Positions 1 through 9,177 of a stretch of 37,748 nt of DNA are shown piece by piece. Both the position numbers and the translations under genes were made by a program. Within the stretch, counting starts at the first letter, position 1. Every line of letters starts with the position of its first letter. The DNA comes from Vulcanimicrobiota bacterium (GTDB lineage Bacteria > Vulcanimicrobiota > Xenobia > Xenobiales > JADMJV01): positions 1 through 37,748 of the forward strand of contig JALHOV010000003.1 in NCBI GenBank assembly GCA_022842865.1. Direction: 5' to 3'. The notes below the pieces were generated by a model, which saw only the letters and a list, made by a program, of their open reading frames with translations, searched no databases and had not been told where the DNA came from.

Positions 1-79
1 CGTAACAACCCTTTAACCCATTTCGCCCCTCCTGTGGATATGGTAGGGAGACACACAAAGAGAACCACAGGAGCCTTCC

Positions 80-673
80 ATGATTCAAAGCAACCGCATC
101 CTCAGCGATAAATTTCAGGGTAAGACCGTTTACCGCCTCGACACCAACGGCAACCACAAGCCCGACGCCAGCGAGCCCATGATCGTGCGCCGCGGCCCCG
201 ATGACCAGTGGAAGCCCGCTGAGCACATCGACCGTCCCATCCAGCGCTTCGCCGTGGAAAAAGAATTCGGGTTCTGGACCGACAAGCAGGTCAGCCATCA
301 AGAGGGCTGGTTTTGGAACAAGCAAGAAGTCATCGACCGTCCCGCTAACGGCGCCATCGAAGCCGACGAAGTCGGCACCACCGGTTTCGAGCGTTTAGGC
401 AACGGCATCAACGGCAGCAACAGCTTCGCGCTGGGCGCAGAGATCCTGAAAGACAGCGATGGCGCTCTCTTTCTTGACGAGCACTTCCGCACCTATGGAT
501 CCCGCCGCATCATCGGCCAGGGCGACATCAAAGACATGGAAAACTATCGTGCCGACGACGCCAACTGGCAGGTCCAGAAAAATACTCCCACCCTCATCGG
601 CGTGGCGGAAGGGCCGTTCGTTATCGGATCGGGAAGCACCACCATCACGGTGCCGCTGCAGGGCAAACTCTAG
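80..673 (+). CDS. hypothetical protein with an EF-hand-like loop
   Basis: I do not recognise this 197-residue protein. It has no signal peptide and no membrane segment and is rich in charged and polar residues. Residues 21-32 (DTNGNHKPDASE) match the spacing of an EF-hand calcium loop (acidic or Asn at 1, 3 and 5, Glu at 12), but the usual Gly at 6 and the hydrophobic residue at 8 are missing, so calcium binding is only a suggestion. The middle contains several Trp/Phe-rich stretches (FGFWTDKQ, EGWFWNKQE). The ATG is well supported by an AGGAG at 69-73 with six bases between. The gene converges on the HAD gene with four bases between the two stop codons. Confidence 0.7.
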   Translation: MIQSNRILSDKFQGKTVYRLDTNGNHKPDASEPMIVRRGPDDQWKPAEHIDRPIQRFAVEKEFGFWTDKQVSHQEGWFWNKQEVIDRPANGAIEADEVGTTGFERLGNGINGSNSFALGAEILKDSDGALFLDEHFRTYGSRRIIGQGDIKDMENYRADDANWQVQKNTPTLIGVAEGPFVIGSGSTTITVPLQGKL

Positions 674-677
674 TAAT

Positions 678-1289
678 TCAGAGCGTAAGCCCATTCTTTG
701 CAAAAACCTGGCGCGTTGCGTCCAGGTTTTTGTGATCATGAACGCAGCCCTGCATTCCAAAGCCCTGGGCCACCTCCACGAACAACGAGCGGTCGTCTAC
801 ATAGAGGGTCCGTTCGGCCTGGTGCAGCGAGATGTTGAGCGCCAGAGTGAAAATGTCGGGATCGGGCTTGCGGAACCGCGCGAAACACGAGAACACGAAG
901 GAATCCACGAAGTCGCGCAACTTGAAGTGCTCGACTCGGTGCAAAGTCAACTCGCGCCCTTCGTTGCTGACCACCGTGATTTTCAGGCCATACTTCTTCT
1001 TGATGGCGCTAACAAACTCGATCATGTCCTCGTAGGGCTGGGAGCGGCTGATCATAAAGTCAATGAAATCTTGCTGCGAGAAAGTGCGCGGCTTGTAAAA
1101 GACGGTTCGTTCCAAATATTGCGGCAGGGTCAGTTTGCCAATCTCGTAGGCGTCAAAGGTCATGCGGTGGCGTTCATCCACCTCGGCCTCCTCCAGCCCG
1201 AATTGTTGGCAGGCCAGTTTGCGGCTATCGCGTCCCCAGCCATTGCTGCCCAGAACTCCGCCCACGTCAAGAAATAATGCTTCGATCAT
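678..1289 (-). CDS. HAD-superfamily (subfamily IA) hydrolase
   Basis: This 203-residue protein belongs to the haloacid dehalogenase-like hydrolases, cytosolic phosphatases or related phosphotransferases. Motif I is near the N terminus (LFLDVGGVLG, nucleophile Asp8). The position two residues later is Gly instead of Asp, as in the YihX-like group. Motif II is around VVSNEG, motif III is the Lys of RKPDPDIF, and motif IV is the acidic pair of YVDDRS. The substrate cannot be told. The start is taken at 1289 because this ATG overlaps the TGA of the upstream gene as ATGA, which implies translational coupling; a longer reading from 1328 would overlap that gene by 43 bases. It is the last gene of a three-gene minus-strand unit. 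Confidence 0.85.
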   Translation of the reverse strand: MIEALFLDVGGVLGSNGWGRDSRKLACQQFGLEEAEVDERHRMTFDAYEIGKLTLPQYLERTVFYKPRTFSQQDFIDFMISRSQPYEDMIEFVSAIKKKYGLKITVVSNEGRELTLHRVEHFKLRDFVDSFVFSCFARFRKPDPDIFTLALNISLHQAERTLYVDDRSLFVEVAQGFGMQGCVHDHKNLDATRQVFAKNGLTL

Positions 1290-2116
1290 GCCCGCTCGTT
1301 TCTCGTCTGACCTGCTCGATCCCGCCATTTCCAGAACAATACGTCAAGATGGCGCCGCACTGCAAAATAAATCCGGACCAACCCGTCCAGGGCCAGCGGC
1401 ATCCAAGTGGCCACCTTGTTGCGGGTGCGCAGAAACAGGACTGGATGGGAACTGGAAATATCGATCTCGTCTTGAGAGGGATCGAGGTCCGAGCGGCTCA
1501 GCAAAATGGTTAAGATTGCCTGATCGTAGCGATGGTTTTGGCGTGTGCTGCCCGCCGGAGCCAGCACCTGCGTATCCCAGGCCAGCTCGCGCCAATGCCG
1601 CACCAGTTCCCGCGCTCCGGGTTGACCCGGATCAAAAGCGCACACGCCGCCGGCGCGGAAGCGTTCGTTGCGAATGGACTCCTCCACCGCCATCTGCTGC
1701 AACATGGCGGGATGGGTGCGCTCCATCAGCGACCCGCGGCCGGCCAGGGGCACCCACAGTCCGCTGCGCCGCAGGTGTTGCACCATCGGGTCCAGGGAAC
1801 GCACCAGTACACAGGCGCTGTCCAGCCAGAGCACCGGAACTTGAGATTCTTCCAGCACTTCCGCCAAAGCGGTCGGCTTCCAGGCATAGTTGGACCAATC
1901 GCGCAGGTGGGCCGGGCCCTCCGGCAGGGAACGCAACTGAATCCATCCGAACTCGCGCAGCAGGCGGCAACGCTGTCTGTCCGACAGCCCCAGGTCGTAG
2001 ACAATACAGCGGTCATAGCCTTGGCGCCGCAAACTCAACAGCAACTGCAATAAGCTGCGAAAGTAGGCCGGGCTGGCCGCGCTCACAACCTGGATTTGCT
2101 CAGTGATAGCTGGCAC
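1286..2116 (-). CDS. glycosyltransferase-like protein (GT-A type fold suspected)
   Basis: This 276-residue protein has no signal peptide. The N-terminal part (residues 1-110) has the look of a nucleotide-sugar fold: a strand with VYDLGL, then NYAWKPTALAEVLE and VLWLDSACVL, where the Asp of LDSA sits where a DxD-type metal ligand is expected. Further on, RAGGVCAF and RYDQAILTIL resemble the acceptor-side motifs of DUF1647-like transferases. Donor and acceptor are unknown. The start is GTG at 2116, 17 bases inside the upstream nuclease gene, and the stop overlaps the HAD start as ATGA. The assignment rests on motif pattern only. Confidence 0.6.
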   Translation of the reverse strand: MPAITEQIQVVSAASPAYFRSLLQLLLSLRRQGYDRCIVYDLGLSDRQRCRLLREFGWIQLRSLPEGPAHLRDWSNYAWKPTALAEVLEESQVPVLWLDSACVLVRSLDPMVQHLRRSGLWVPLAGRGSLMERTHPAMLQQMAVEESIRNERFRAGGVCAFDPGQPGARELVRHWRELAWDTQVLAPAGSTRQNHRYDQAILTILLSRSDLDPSQDEIDISSSHPVLFLRTRNKVATWMPLALDGLVRIYFAVRRHLDVLFWKWRDRAGQTRNERA

Positions 2117-2900
2117 CGGGACCCAGTTTTTCCAAAACGTAAGCCAGTCTCAATCCGGCCAAAAACAGGCGACGCGCGCACAATTGGCGGGTTCTCTCGG
2201 CATACTCCGGGGTCATCTCGAGCGGAGGGGAGCCGCCCGGATAGGCTACGTTCACGGCGAATCCGTGGCTTTCATCGGCCCACAGCTTGAAGTTGACTTC
2301 GTGCGCGTCCGGCCCGCCGCCGCTACGCACGGCCAGCGTTTTTAAGTCGTCCACCGACATCTCCGGCTCCTGACCGGCGCTGTCCCAATATTGATGGAGA
2401 TTGCTGCTCCAGGGAGTGACGAAGGGCACCTTGCCGCCGCCCTGGTCGCCGCTTTCATAGCCGGGACCGTAGTAGTTGCTGGCGTGCAGAGGTTGATGGA
2501 TATCCCCGATCAAGTGAATCAAATAGGCCAATCCTTCGGCCCGCTGCACCGGATCGACGCTGGTTTGGACTTGTTCCCGGAAATGCTCGATGGCCCAGAC
2601 CACCTGGTTGCCGTCCGAGGACGCCGGCCCGCCGCCAGGACCTGAGGGGATATTGATGTAGTGCCAGCCCATCGAGTCGGGGCGTTCTTCGCGCAGCAAG
2701 TCCGGCCAGGTGCATGCTCCCTCCAGCGTCTGCACTCGTGGGTCCGGGTGCTGGGCCAGACAATTTTCGACCCACGACCGCGTTTCGGAGCTGAGGTAGT
2801 CGGTCATCACGGCCACCACGGTCCGATGGCCGCGGAAGTCCCAGGCGCTGGCCGGAGTGGCCAGTAAGGTCAGAGCAAAACAGAGAGACCAGAGCTTCAT
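2100..2900 (-). CDS. secreted S1/P1-family nuclease
   Basis: This 266-residue precursor is a zinc-dependent nuclease of the S1/P1 family, which degrades single-stranded DNA and RNA outside the cytoplasm and is related to phospholipase C. A Sec signal peptide (about residues 1-19, ending ATPASA) is followed directly by Trp, the N-terminal residue that binds zinc in mature P1 nuclease. The other zinc ligands are all visible: His in FRGHRTV, Asp in TWPDLLR, His in WHYINI, the cluster HLIGDIHQPLHASN, and His/Asp in NLHQYWD. It therefore looks active. The start is the ATG at 2900, right before the signal peptide; the open frame extends to 3236 but that extension has no family resemblance. It is divergent from the metal-efflux operon and leads the nuclease-GT-HAD unit. 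Confidence 0.93.
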   Translation of the reverse strand: MKLWSLCFALTLLATPASAWDFRGHRTVVAVMTDYLSSETRSWVENCLAQHPDPRVQTLEGACTWPDLLREERPDSMGWHYINIPSGPGGGPASSDGNQVVWAIEHFREQVQTSVDPVQRAEGLAYLIHLIGDIHQPLHASNYYGPGYESGDQGGGKVPFVTPWSSNLHQYWDSAGQEPEMSVDDLKTLAVRSGGGPDAHEVNFKLWADESHGFAVNVAYPGGSPPLEMTPEYAERTRQLCARRLFLAGLRLAYVLEKLGPGASYH

Positions 2901-2960
2901 GGAGGGGCGTTCGAGTCGCCTCCAGGAATCCCATCCTGGATCCCAGAATTGCCCGTCATT

Positions 2961-4768
2961 ATGAGAAAACTGATGGCTCTGGCCCTCACCGTTGCACTGA
3001 CGGCGCCGGGTCTGGCCCAGGAGATCGCCGACGGGCCGGCCGGACTCTACCCGCTGAAGGCCCGCATTTCGCCCTGGCCACCTGTGCCCGGGAAATGCCG
3101 CCTCAGCGTGGACGTGGGCCAGCCCAAAGAGGGTCGATCCGATCTTGCTACCCTGAAGATGGCGCTGCTCATGGATATGCCTGCCACCAAGATGCGCCCC
3201 CTCATGGGGAGGCTGCCTCGTACCAGGGTGGGCCACTATGAAGGCGACGTCGTTTTGCCCATGAAGGGCACCTGGCGCATCCAGTTCTTGCTCGACACAC
3301 CGGCGGGTGAGTTTCGCGTGCTCAGCCTGGTTAGGTTGGACCCGGCAAGCCCGGGGTTGCCCTGCCCACCATTGACGAGAACTGCGGCCCGGAAGCTCTT
3401 GTCGATCCTACTCTAAAGGTCACCTGCTCGCCCAATCCACCTCGAGTCGGCGAGAATCATCTGGTCATCCAGATCCCTCCCGACCAGAAAGTCACCAACG
3501 TGACCGTCGGTTTGGACATGGCCGGCATGCCGATGCTGCTGGCTCCCCAGCCCGCCCAGGCGCGCGGGGCCGGTCGTTACGAAGCGGACGTCAAGCTGCC
3601 CATGAGCGGCGTCTGGCAGTTGCGCGTCGACCTGGATGGACGGGTCCCGCCGCCGGTTCTCCTCAACGTGAACGCGGCCGAGCGCCGTCCGGTGAGCCAG
3701 CCCCTACTGTGGCTGACGTTGGCCGCCGCGTTGCCGTTTGGCCTGGGCACTGCACTACGCAGGAAGCCTCTGGCACCGATGGTGACCGGGCTGGCCCTGG
3801 CGGTCTCGACCTTCGCGGCTGGCGCCGTGATCGAACGCTACTGGCCTCCTCTCGAGGACATGGACATGAGCGCGGCGGCGCCCGAAATGAACGCCGCCAC
3901 TCCCGTCTTGCAGGCCACCGTGCAAAAAGTTCCCCTGTCCATCTATAAGACCTATCCGGCCCGGGTGCGGGCGGCCCATGAGGAAATCCTGGCTGGTTCC
4001 GGCGTGGTTTGGGAGCTGGCCGAACCCGACGTGGCCGTGAAGAGAGGGGAGTTCTTGGGCCGAGTCGGCAGCACCAGGCTGCGCGCACCGTCCAACGGAG
4101 TGGTGACTCGGCGCCTGGCCGAACCAGGCCAGAGCCTGGCTGCCCCTTCACCGGTTCTCGGCTTTGCGCGGATCGATACGGTGCTGGTGCGAGCCGACAT
4201 CCCCAGTCTGGACCGTTTTCTGATCCGGCGCGGCCAGTCGGTCGACGTCCTGGACGGCGAAATGGCCACCAGCGGAGTCATCAGCGCCGTCTCCGCCTTA
4301 AGCCAGGGTAAGCATTTTTGGGTCGAGGCCCGGATCAAAAACGAGGTTCCCGCCATTGCCGCTATGGGTCATTCGGGCAATCAGCTGCCGCTCCCCAAAC
4401 CCGGTGACGATGGCGGCCGGCCGGGCAGTCTTCCCATCGGCGGTGAGGTGTTGATGCGCTGCCTGGTGGACCTGCTGGCACCCACGCTTTGCGTCCCGAA
4501 GGAGTCCATCTTTGAGTCCGAGGGACGGCCGATGGTCATGGTCGTCAGCCCGATCGCCGGCCAGCAACTGGCCTTCCGCCGTGCTGTCGTCATCGGTCAA
4601 GCCAACGACACCCACCAGGAGATTCTCAGCGGATTAAAAGAGGGGGAGACGGTGGTGGCGCTGGCTCAGGAACCGCTGCCGGATGGGACGTTGGTGACCG
4701 CTGCCTCTTGGGGCGAGGGCAGTTATCGCGACCTGATGATTCCCGAAGATTTCTCGCACGGTCCATGA
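2961..4768 (+). CDS. RND efflux periplasmic adaptor with two FixH/YtkA-like domains, frameshifted
   Basis: The gene encodes the membrane-fusion (adaptor) subunit of the pump that follows. Part 1 (2961-3416 frame) has a signal peptide (MRKLMALALT..., ending near GLAQ) and a FixH/YtkA-like beta domain. Part 2 is in another frame: it contains a second similar domain from about 3362 (TIDENCGPEAL onward), two hydrophobic segments, a Met/Asp linker (DMDMSAAAPEM), and then an HlyD/CusB-like lipoyl and beta-barrel region. Both YtkA-like domains share the pattern GxYEgDVxLPMxGxW. The second domain begins well before any start codon in its frame, so one missing base between about 3335 and 3362, near CCCGGGG, is the simplest explanation. 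Corrected length is about 602 residues. The stop overlaps the pump start as ATGA. It could be a true pseudogene or a sequence error. Confidence 0.8.
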
Positions 4769-7605
4769 AGCTGATCTCGTGGTCGCTGGAGCACGGTCGG
4801 CTGGTGCTGACCTTTTATGCCCTGGTGCTGCTGCTGGCCCTCTTGAGTCTGGCCTGGTGGATTCCTACCCGCCTCAATCCAGCTTTGCGCAGCCCTTTGC
4901 TGGCCGTGATCACTCGGTGTCCCAACCAGACCGCCAGTCAGGTCGAGAGCTCCACGACCAATCCCCTGGAGCGCAGCCTCGCTCAGGTTCCCTCGCTTCT
5001 TCACTTGCGCTCGATGTCCATGCACGAAGTATCACTGATCGTGTTGGAGTTTCCTTATGCCAGCGATACGCGCCGATTGCAGGCGGAGGTGTCGGCCCAA
5101 CTGCCGGCCGGATCGCGAGTGGTGGAATATAACCCGCTGGATTTACCGGTTCTCAGTCTGGCTGTCCATCACCCTGCCCAAGACTCCGCCTGGCTGCGCG
5201 AACTGCTCGAAAGGGAAGCGAGCAACGCTTTCCGAGGGGTAGACGGCGTGAAGCGAGTTAGCCTTTTCGGGGCCCGCCGCCAACTGGAGGTCTTCTTGAA
5301 ACCGGAGGTGGGGGGAGTTCCGCTGGGCCAACCCGAGCGGGTTCGCCAGGATGCCGCGAGGCTGCGCGAGGCGGAACAGCTTCTTTCCCAATTGCACAGC
5401 CTGGATGCATTGCCCGATTTGAAGTTGGAGGGCCGTCCTCTCAGCGAAGTGGCCGCCTGGCGGTTGGGACCGGGGCACGATTCTCCCCGCTATCGCTACA
5501 ACGGCCAGGACGCTTTGGAATTGAGCATTTTTCAGACCGAGAGCGCCTCCTCACCTCAATTGGTGCAAAGACTTCGGGACGTGGTGTCCCGTTTGCAGGC
5601 CAAGTATCCCGGGCTGGTTTGCCAGGAAGCCTACAATAACGCTCATTTCGTCGAAGTGATGCAGGCCAGCGTCTGGCTAGAATTGCTGTTGGCGGTCGCC
5701 CTCACGGGCGCGGTAGTGTGGATTTTCTTGGGGGAGGTGCGCGGCACGCTCATTGCCCTGGCCACCGTGCCGACCACCCTGGCTTTGACCCTACTTTGCT
5801 TTGGCCCGCTGGGTCTCTCTCTCAACAGCTCCAGTCTGATTGGTCTGCTGCTGGCCCTGGGCCGGCTGGTGGATGACACCGTCATCGATCTGCATGCGGT
5901 CGCCGCCCATCGCGCTGGCGGCAAGTCGGTCCGTCAGGCCGCTCTGGATGGTTGTTCCGAGGTCCGACCCGCGGTGGTTTCTGCCACCCTGGTCTTGGCC
6001 CTGGCCATGTTGCCTCTGACCTGGTGCGGCGGATTGACCCAGGATATGTTTGAGGGCATCGTCTGGCCGCTTTTATTGAGCCTGAGCTCTTCCTTACTGG
6101 TCTCTCTGACGCTGACCCCGGTGCTGGTCAGCCTGATCTACCAGGGCAGTTCGCCACACGACCGTTGGGAAGCGGGCTACCGACGAATGTTGAGGTGGGT
6201 TTTGGACCGACCGGGGCTTACGCTGAGTGTGGCCACGGCGGTCTGCTATCTGGCCTGGCTGCTGGTGCCGCTCATCGGGTCGGAGATGATGCCACTCTCG
6301 GACACGGGCCAGATGTATGTGGAGATGGAGTCCCAGCCCAACAGTTCCACTCAGGAAACGGCCCGGCTGGCGGGTTCGCTGGAAGAAATCCTGCGCCGCT
6401 GCCCGGAAGTTCAGGGTGTTTCTTGTGAAATCGGAATGGAGCCTGAGCAGACCGCGCTGACCGGCTATGATCTGGGCGGTTCACACACGGCTCGCATGCT
6501 GGTCACCCTGGTGGACCAAAATCGCCGTCGCCGTAACCTTTGGCAGCTGGCCGACGCGGTCTATTCCCAGGCGCTGCGGGACGTCCCCGGCATTCGTCGG
6601 TTAATGCTCAAAGAGATGGGGTCGGATGTGATGGCCTCGGCCATGACTCCCGTCGAGCTGGTGGTGCGCGGTCCCAATCTCCGGCGTCTATCCTGGTTGG
6701 CCGAGCAAACTCGGGCGCTGGGCGGACAGGTTCGGGGGCTGCACATGCTCAACACCTCCTGGTCCCTGGGCAAGGCCCCCCGCGTGCTCTTTCGGCCCCC
6801 GCCTGGACCGGGTAAAACCATCGCCCAGACCTCCGAGGGAGTGGCCGTCGTCCTTCAAGACGGGCAGCCCTATCGAGAAGACCTGGCCGTCATCGAACAT
6901 CAAGATTCGCAACGCTGCATCTCCGTTACGGCCACCAGTCGCCGCGGCGGGCCCGGCTCCATGCGCCTGTCCATGGCTTTGCATATGCTCAGCCAAAGCC
7001 AGTTGCCTTACCCGGCCGGCTATCAGTTGCTGCAGCGAGGCGACATGCTGGCCATGATGGATTCGTTCCAGCGTTTGTTGGGTGGACTGGCCCTGGGAGG
7101 GCTGCTCGTCTATGCCGCGCTCTTGGCCTGGTTTCGCGACGCTCGATTGCCTCTGATCATGTTGATGGCCATCCCCCTGGAGTTGGCTGGCGTGGTGGTG
7201 GCTCTGCTGCTGGCCGGGCAGATCTTTTCCAGCGTGTCCTTGCTGGGTTTGGTGGTTTTGCACGGGATGGATATGACGGCCAGTATTTTGCTGTTGGACC
7301 GAGTGGAGACTTTGCGTCGCAGCGGCCTGAGCGCCCGCGAAGCCGTGCTTCAGGGGGCTCCCCAGAGACTGCGGCCCATCTTGATGACGGTGCTGGTGAC
7401 CCTGGCCGTGATGGTGCCGCTGGCCCTCTTCCCGCGCACCGGCATGGATGCCTACTCTCCCCTGGCCACCGTCGTGCTGGGAGGTCTGACCGTTTCTTCC
7501 GGACTCACTCTGCTAGTCATCCCGGTACTCTATTCCGTGGTATTTAAGGGGGAATCTGGGACCCACAAACGAACCCCGCCAGACCAAAATCCTCAGGAGG
7601 CTTAG
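4765..7605 (+). CDS. RND heavy-metal (copper/silver-type) efflux pump, CusA/CzcA-like
   Basis: This 946-residue inner-membrane proton antiporter of the RND superfamily would export metal ions through the adaptor encoded upstream. The N-terminal membrane helix (LVLTFYALVLLLALLSLAWW), a large periplasmic domain, a block of helices at roughly 330-500, a second periplasmic domain and a final helix block give the usual duplicated layout. The fourth-helix region reads LLALGRLVDDTVIDLHA, keeping the acidic residues expected for proton relay. The second periplasmic part has SDVMASAMTPVELVVRG, a Met-rich stretch where CusA carries copper-binding methionines. It is about 100 residues shorter than CusA (about 1,047). 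The ATG at 4765 overlaps the adaptor TGA. No outer-membrane channel gene is present. Metal specificity is inferred from the methionines and the neighbouring copper oxidase. Confidence 0.88.
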   Translation: MKLISWSLEHGRLVLTFYALVLLLALLSLAWWIPTRLNPALRSPLLAVITRCPNQTASQVESSTTNPLERSLAQVPSLLHLRSMSMHEVSLIVLEFPYASDTRRLQAEVSAQLPAGSRVVEYNPLDLPVLSLAVHHPAQDSAWLRELLEREASNAFRGVDGVKRVSLFGARRQLEVFLKPEVGGVPLGQPERVRQDAARLREAEQLLSQLHSLDALPDLKLEGRPLSEVAAWRLGPGHDSPRYRYNGQDALELSIFQTESASSPQLVQRLRDVVSRLQAKYPGLVCQEAYNNAHFVEVMQASVWLELLLAVALTGAVVWIFLGEVRGTLIALATVPTTLALTLLCFGPLGLSLNSSSLIGLLLALGRLVDDTVIDLHAVAAHRAGGKSVRQAALDGCSEVRPAVVSATLVLALAMLPLTWCGGLTQDMFEGIVWPLLLSLSSSLLVSLTLTPVLVSLIYQGSSPHDRWEAGYRRMLRWVLDRPGLTLSVATAVCYLAWLLVPLIGSEMMPLSDTGQMYVEMESQPNSSTQETARLAGSLEEILRRCPEVQGVSCEIGMEPEQTALTGYDLGGSHTARMLVTLVDQNRRRRNLWQLADAVYSQALRDVPGIRRLMLKEMGSDVMASAMTPVELVVRGPNLRRLSWLAEQTRALGGQVRGLHMLNTSWSLGKAPRVLFRPPPGPGKTIAQTSEGVAVVLQDGQPYREDLAVIEHQDSQRCISVTATSRRGGPGSMRLSMALHMLSQSQLPYPAGYQLLQRGDMLAMMDSFQRLLGGLALGGLLVYAALLAWFRDARLPLIMLMAIPLELAGVVVALLLAGQIFSSVSLLGLVVLHGMDMTASILLLDRVETLRRSGLSAREAVLQGAPQRLRPILMTVLVTLAVMVPLALFPRTGMDAYSPLATVVLGGLTVSSGLTLLVIPVLYSVVFKGESGTHKRTPPDQNPQEA

Positions 7606-7608
7606 ATT

Positions 7609-9177
7609 ATGTACGCAGGCGGCCCAGAAAACGGCGTAAGTCGTCGCAACTTGCTGGTGGCAGGCATGAGCCTGGCTGCCTTCTCGGCGGCCTCCATGGT
7701 GCAGGGTTGCGGCAGTGAGAGCGTCACCCAGGTGAGCAACGGGGCCAGCGTGCCGCCCCCTCAGGATCAGGGCACCGGCAATGTCGCCCGACCCACCCCG
7801 CCCGCCTTTGTTCAGCCTCCGGTGCTGCGGGCCGTGAATGGCGTCCTGGAAACGACCTTGAATGTCACGTTGGCCACCAACACGGTGGGCGGCGCCCCGG
7901 TCACCTTACGCAGCTACAATGGTCAGCTGACCGGTCCTACCTTGCGCATCAAGCAAGGCGAGAAGTTACGAGTTTTGGTGAACAACCAGCTGGCCGCCGA
8001 CCCCGACGCGACTCCGGCCAATCCCAACCAACCTCACCAGTTGAACACCACCAATCTTCACACCCACGGACTTCACGTTTCGCCCCAGGGCAACTCCGAC
8101 AATATTTTCGTGGAGATTCATCCCGGCAGCAACTTCCAATACGAGTACAACGTTCCGCAGAGCCAGCCCCCAGGAACGCTCTGGTATCACCCGCACAAGC
8201 ACGGATCGAGCAACGTCCAAATGATCAGTGGCATGGCGGGAGCTCTGATCATCGAGGGCGGTCTCGACGAAGTGCCGGCCATTAAGCAAGCACGCGACCT
8301 GGTCTACCTGATCTCGGAACTCAATGTCGATGCCACCGGCCAGGTGCCCGTGTGGAGCACCACCAACGTCAATCCGTTTCTACTGGCCAATCGGCGACTG
8401 CTGGTAAACGGACAGTTGGTGCCCACTCTGTCGGCTTTCAGTGGCGAGGTGATCCGTCTGCGTGTCATCAATGGAACCGCTCGCACCGCCGTGCCCTTTT
8501 CCATTGCCGGTCATACTCTGAACGTCATTTCTCTGGACGGCATCGCGCTTCCCCGGATGCGTCAGGTCTCCAACGTCATCCTACCGCCCGCCGGTCGTTG
8601 TGACGTATTGGTGCGCTGCGGGGCGCCGGGTAACTACGACATTCAGAAGCTGCTTGACACCAGTGTTTCCAACAATGACGCCCTGGTCAACATCGGCGTT
8701 CTCAACGTATTAAACACGGTCGTAAACATGGACCTGCCGGACAAATTGCCTCCTCCTCCCTTCGCGAACATCACGACTGCCGAGCTGACCAACCCGGCCG
8801 CCACCGTCATTACCTTTGAACAAAACTCGGCCGAACCGGCAGCGGTGCCGTTTCCCAATTTTACCGTCAACGGGGTCCATTTCGACCCGAATCGAGTCGA
8901 TCACACCATCCCCTTGAATTCAGTCCTGGAGTGGGAGTTGATCAACAACAGTCCCAACGGACACCCGTTCCACATTCACGTCAACGACTTTATGGTCGTT
9001 TCCGTGAACAACGTGGCTCTGCCCGAGCCGGAATGGCATGACACCTTCAATATTCCCAAGATGGGGCGCATACGCATTCGTCATCGCTTCGAGGATTTTA
9101 AGGGAATGTTTGTGTTCCACTGCCACATTCTGGTTCACGAAGACCTGGGAATGATGCAAACGGTCAACGTCGTTTAG
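7609..9177 (+). CDS. multicopper oxidase, exported
   Basis: This 522-residue protein is a three-cupredoxin multicopper oxidase of the CueO/laccase type, likely oxidising Cu(I) or phenolic compounds outside the cytoplasm. All four copper motifs are present: HTHGLHV near residue 151, WYHPHKHG near 193, HPFHIHV near 452 and FHCHILVHEDLGMM near 504, the last giving type 1 Cys-His with an axial Met. The N terminus has a Tat-like signal (SRRNLLVAG plus a hydrophobic run) ending at VQGCGS, which could also be a lipobox. A good ribosome site (GGAGG, 7596-7600) precedes the ATG, three bases after the pump stop, so it is the third gene of the metal-resistance operon. Its stop overlaps that of the opposite gene by 4 bases. 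Confidence 0.93.
   Translation: MYAGGPENGVSRRNLLVAGMSLAAFSAASMVQGCGSESVTQVSNGASVPPPQDQGTGNVARPTPPAFVQPPVLRAVNGVLETTLNVTLATNTVGGAPVTLRSYNGQLTGPTLRIKQGEKLRVLVNNQLAADPDATPANPNQPHQLNTTNLHTHGLHVSPQGNSDNIFVEIHPGSNFQYEYNVPQSQPPGTLWYHPHKHGSSNVQMISGMAGALIIEGGLDEVPAIKQARDLVYLISELNVDATGQVPVWSTTNVNPFLLANRRLLVNGQLVPTLSAFSGEVIRLRVINGTARTAVPFSIAGHTLNVISLDGIALPRMRQVSNVILPPAGRCDVLVRCGAPGNYDIQKLLDTSVSNNDALVNIGVLNVLNTVVNMDLPDKLPPPPFANITTAELTNPAATVITFEQNSAEPAAVPFPNFTVNGVHFDPNRVDHTIPLNSVLEWELINNSPNGHPFHIHVNDFMVVSVNNVALPEPEWHDTFNIPKMGRIRIRHRFEDFKGMFVFHCHILVHEDLGMMQTVNVV

Noticed and set aside
1..79. Promoter at the left end
   Set aside because: Only the ribosome site at 69-73 is convincing; no clear -35/-10 pair could be assigned.
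459..1277. Long plus-strand frame opposite the HAD gene
   Set aside because: It is the mirror of the well-supported HAD frame and overlaps the end of the first gene.
2901..3236. N-terminal extension of the S1/P1 nuclease to 3236
   Set aside because: It would bury the signal peptide inside the protein and is antisense to the adaptor gene.
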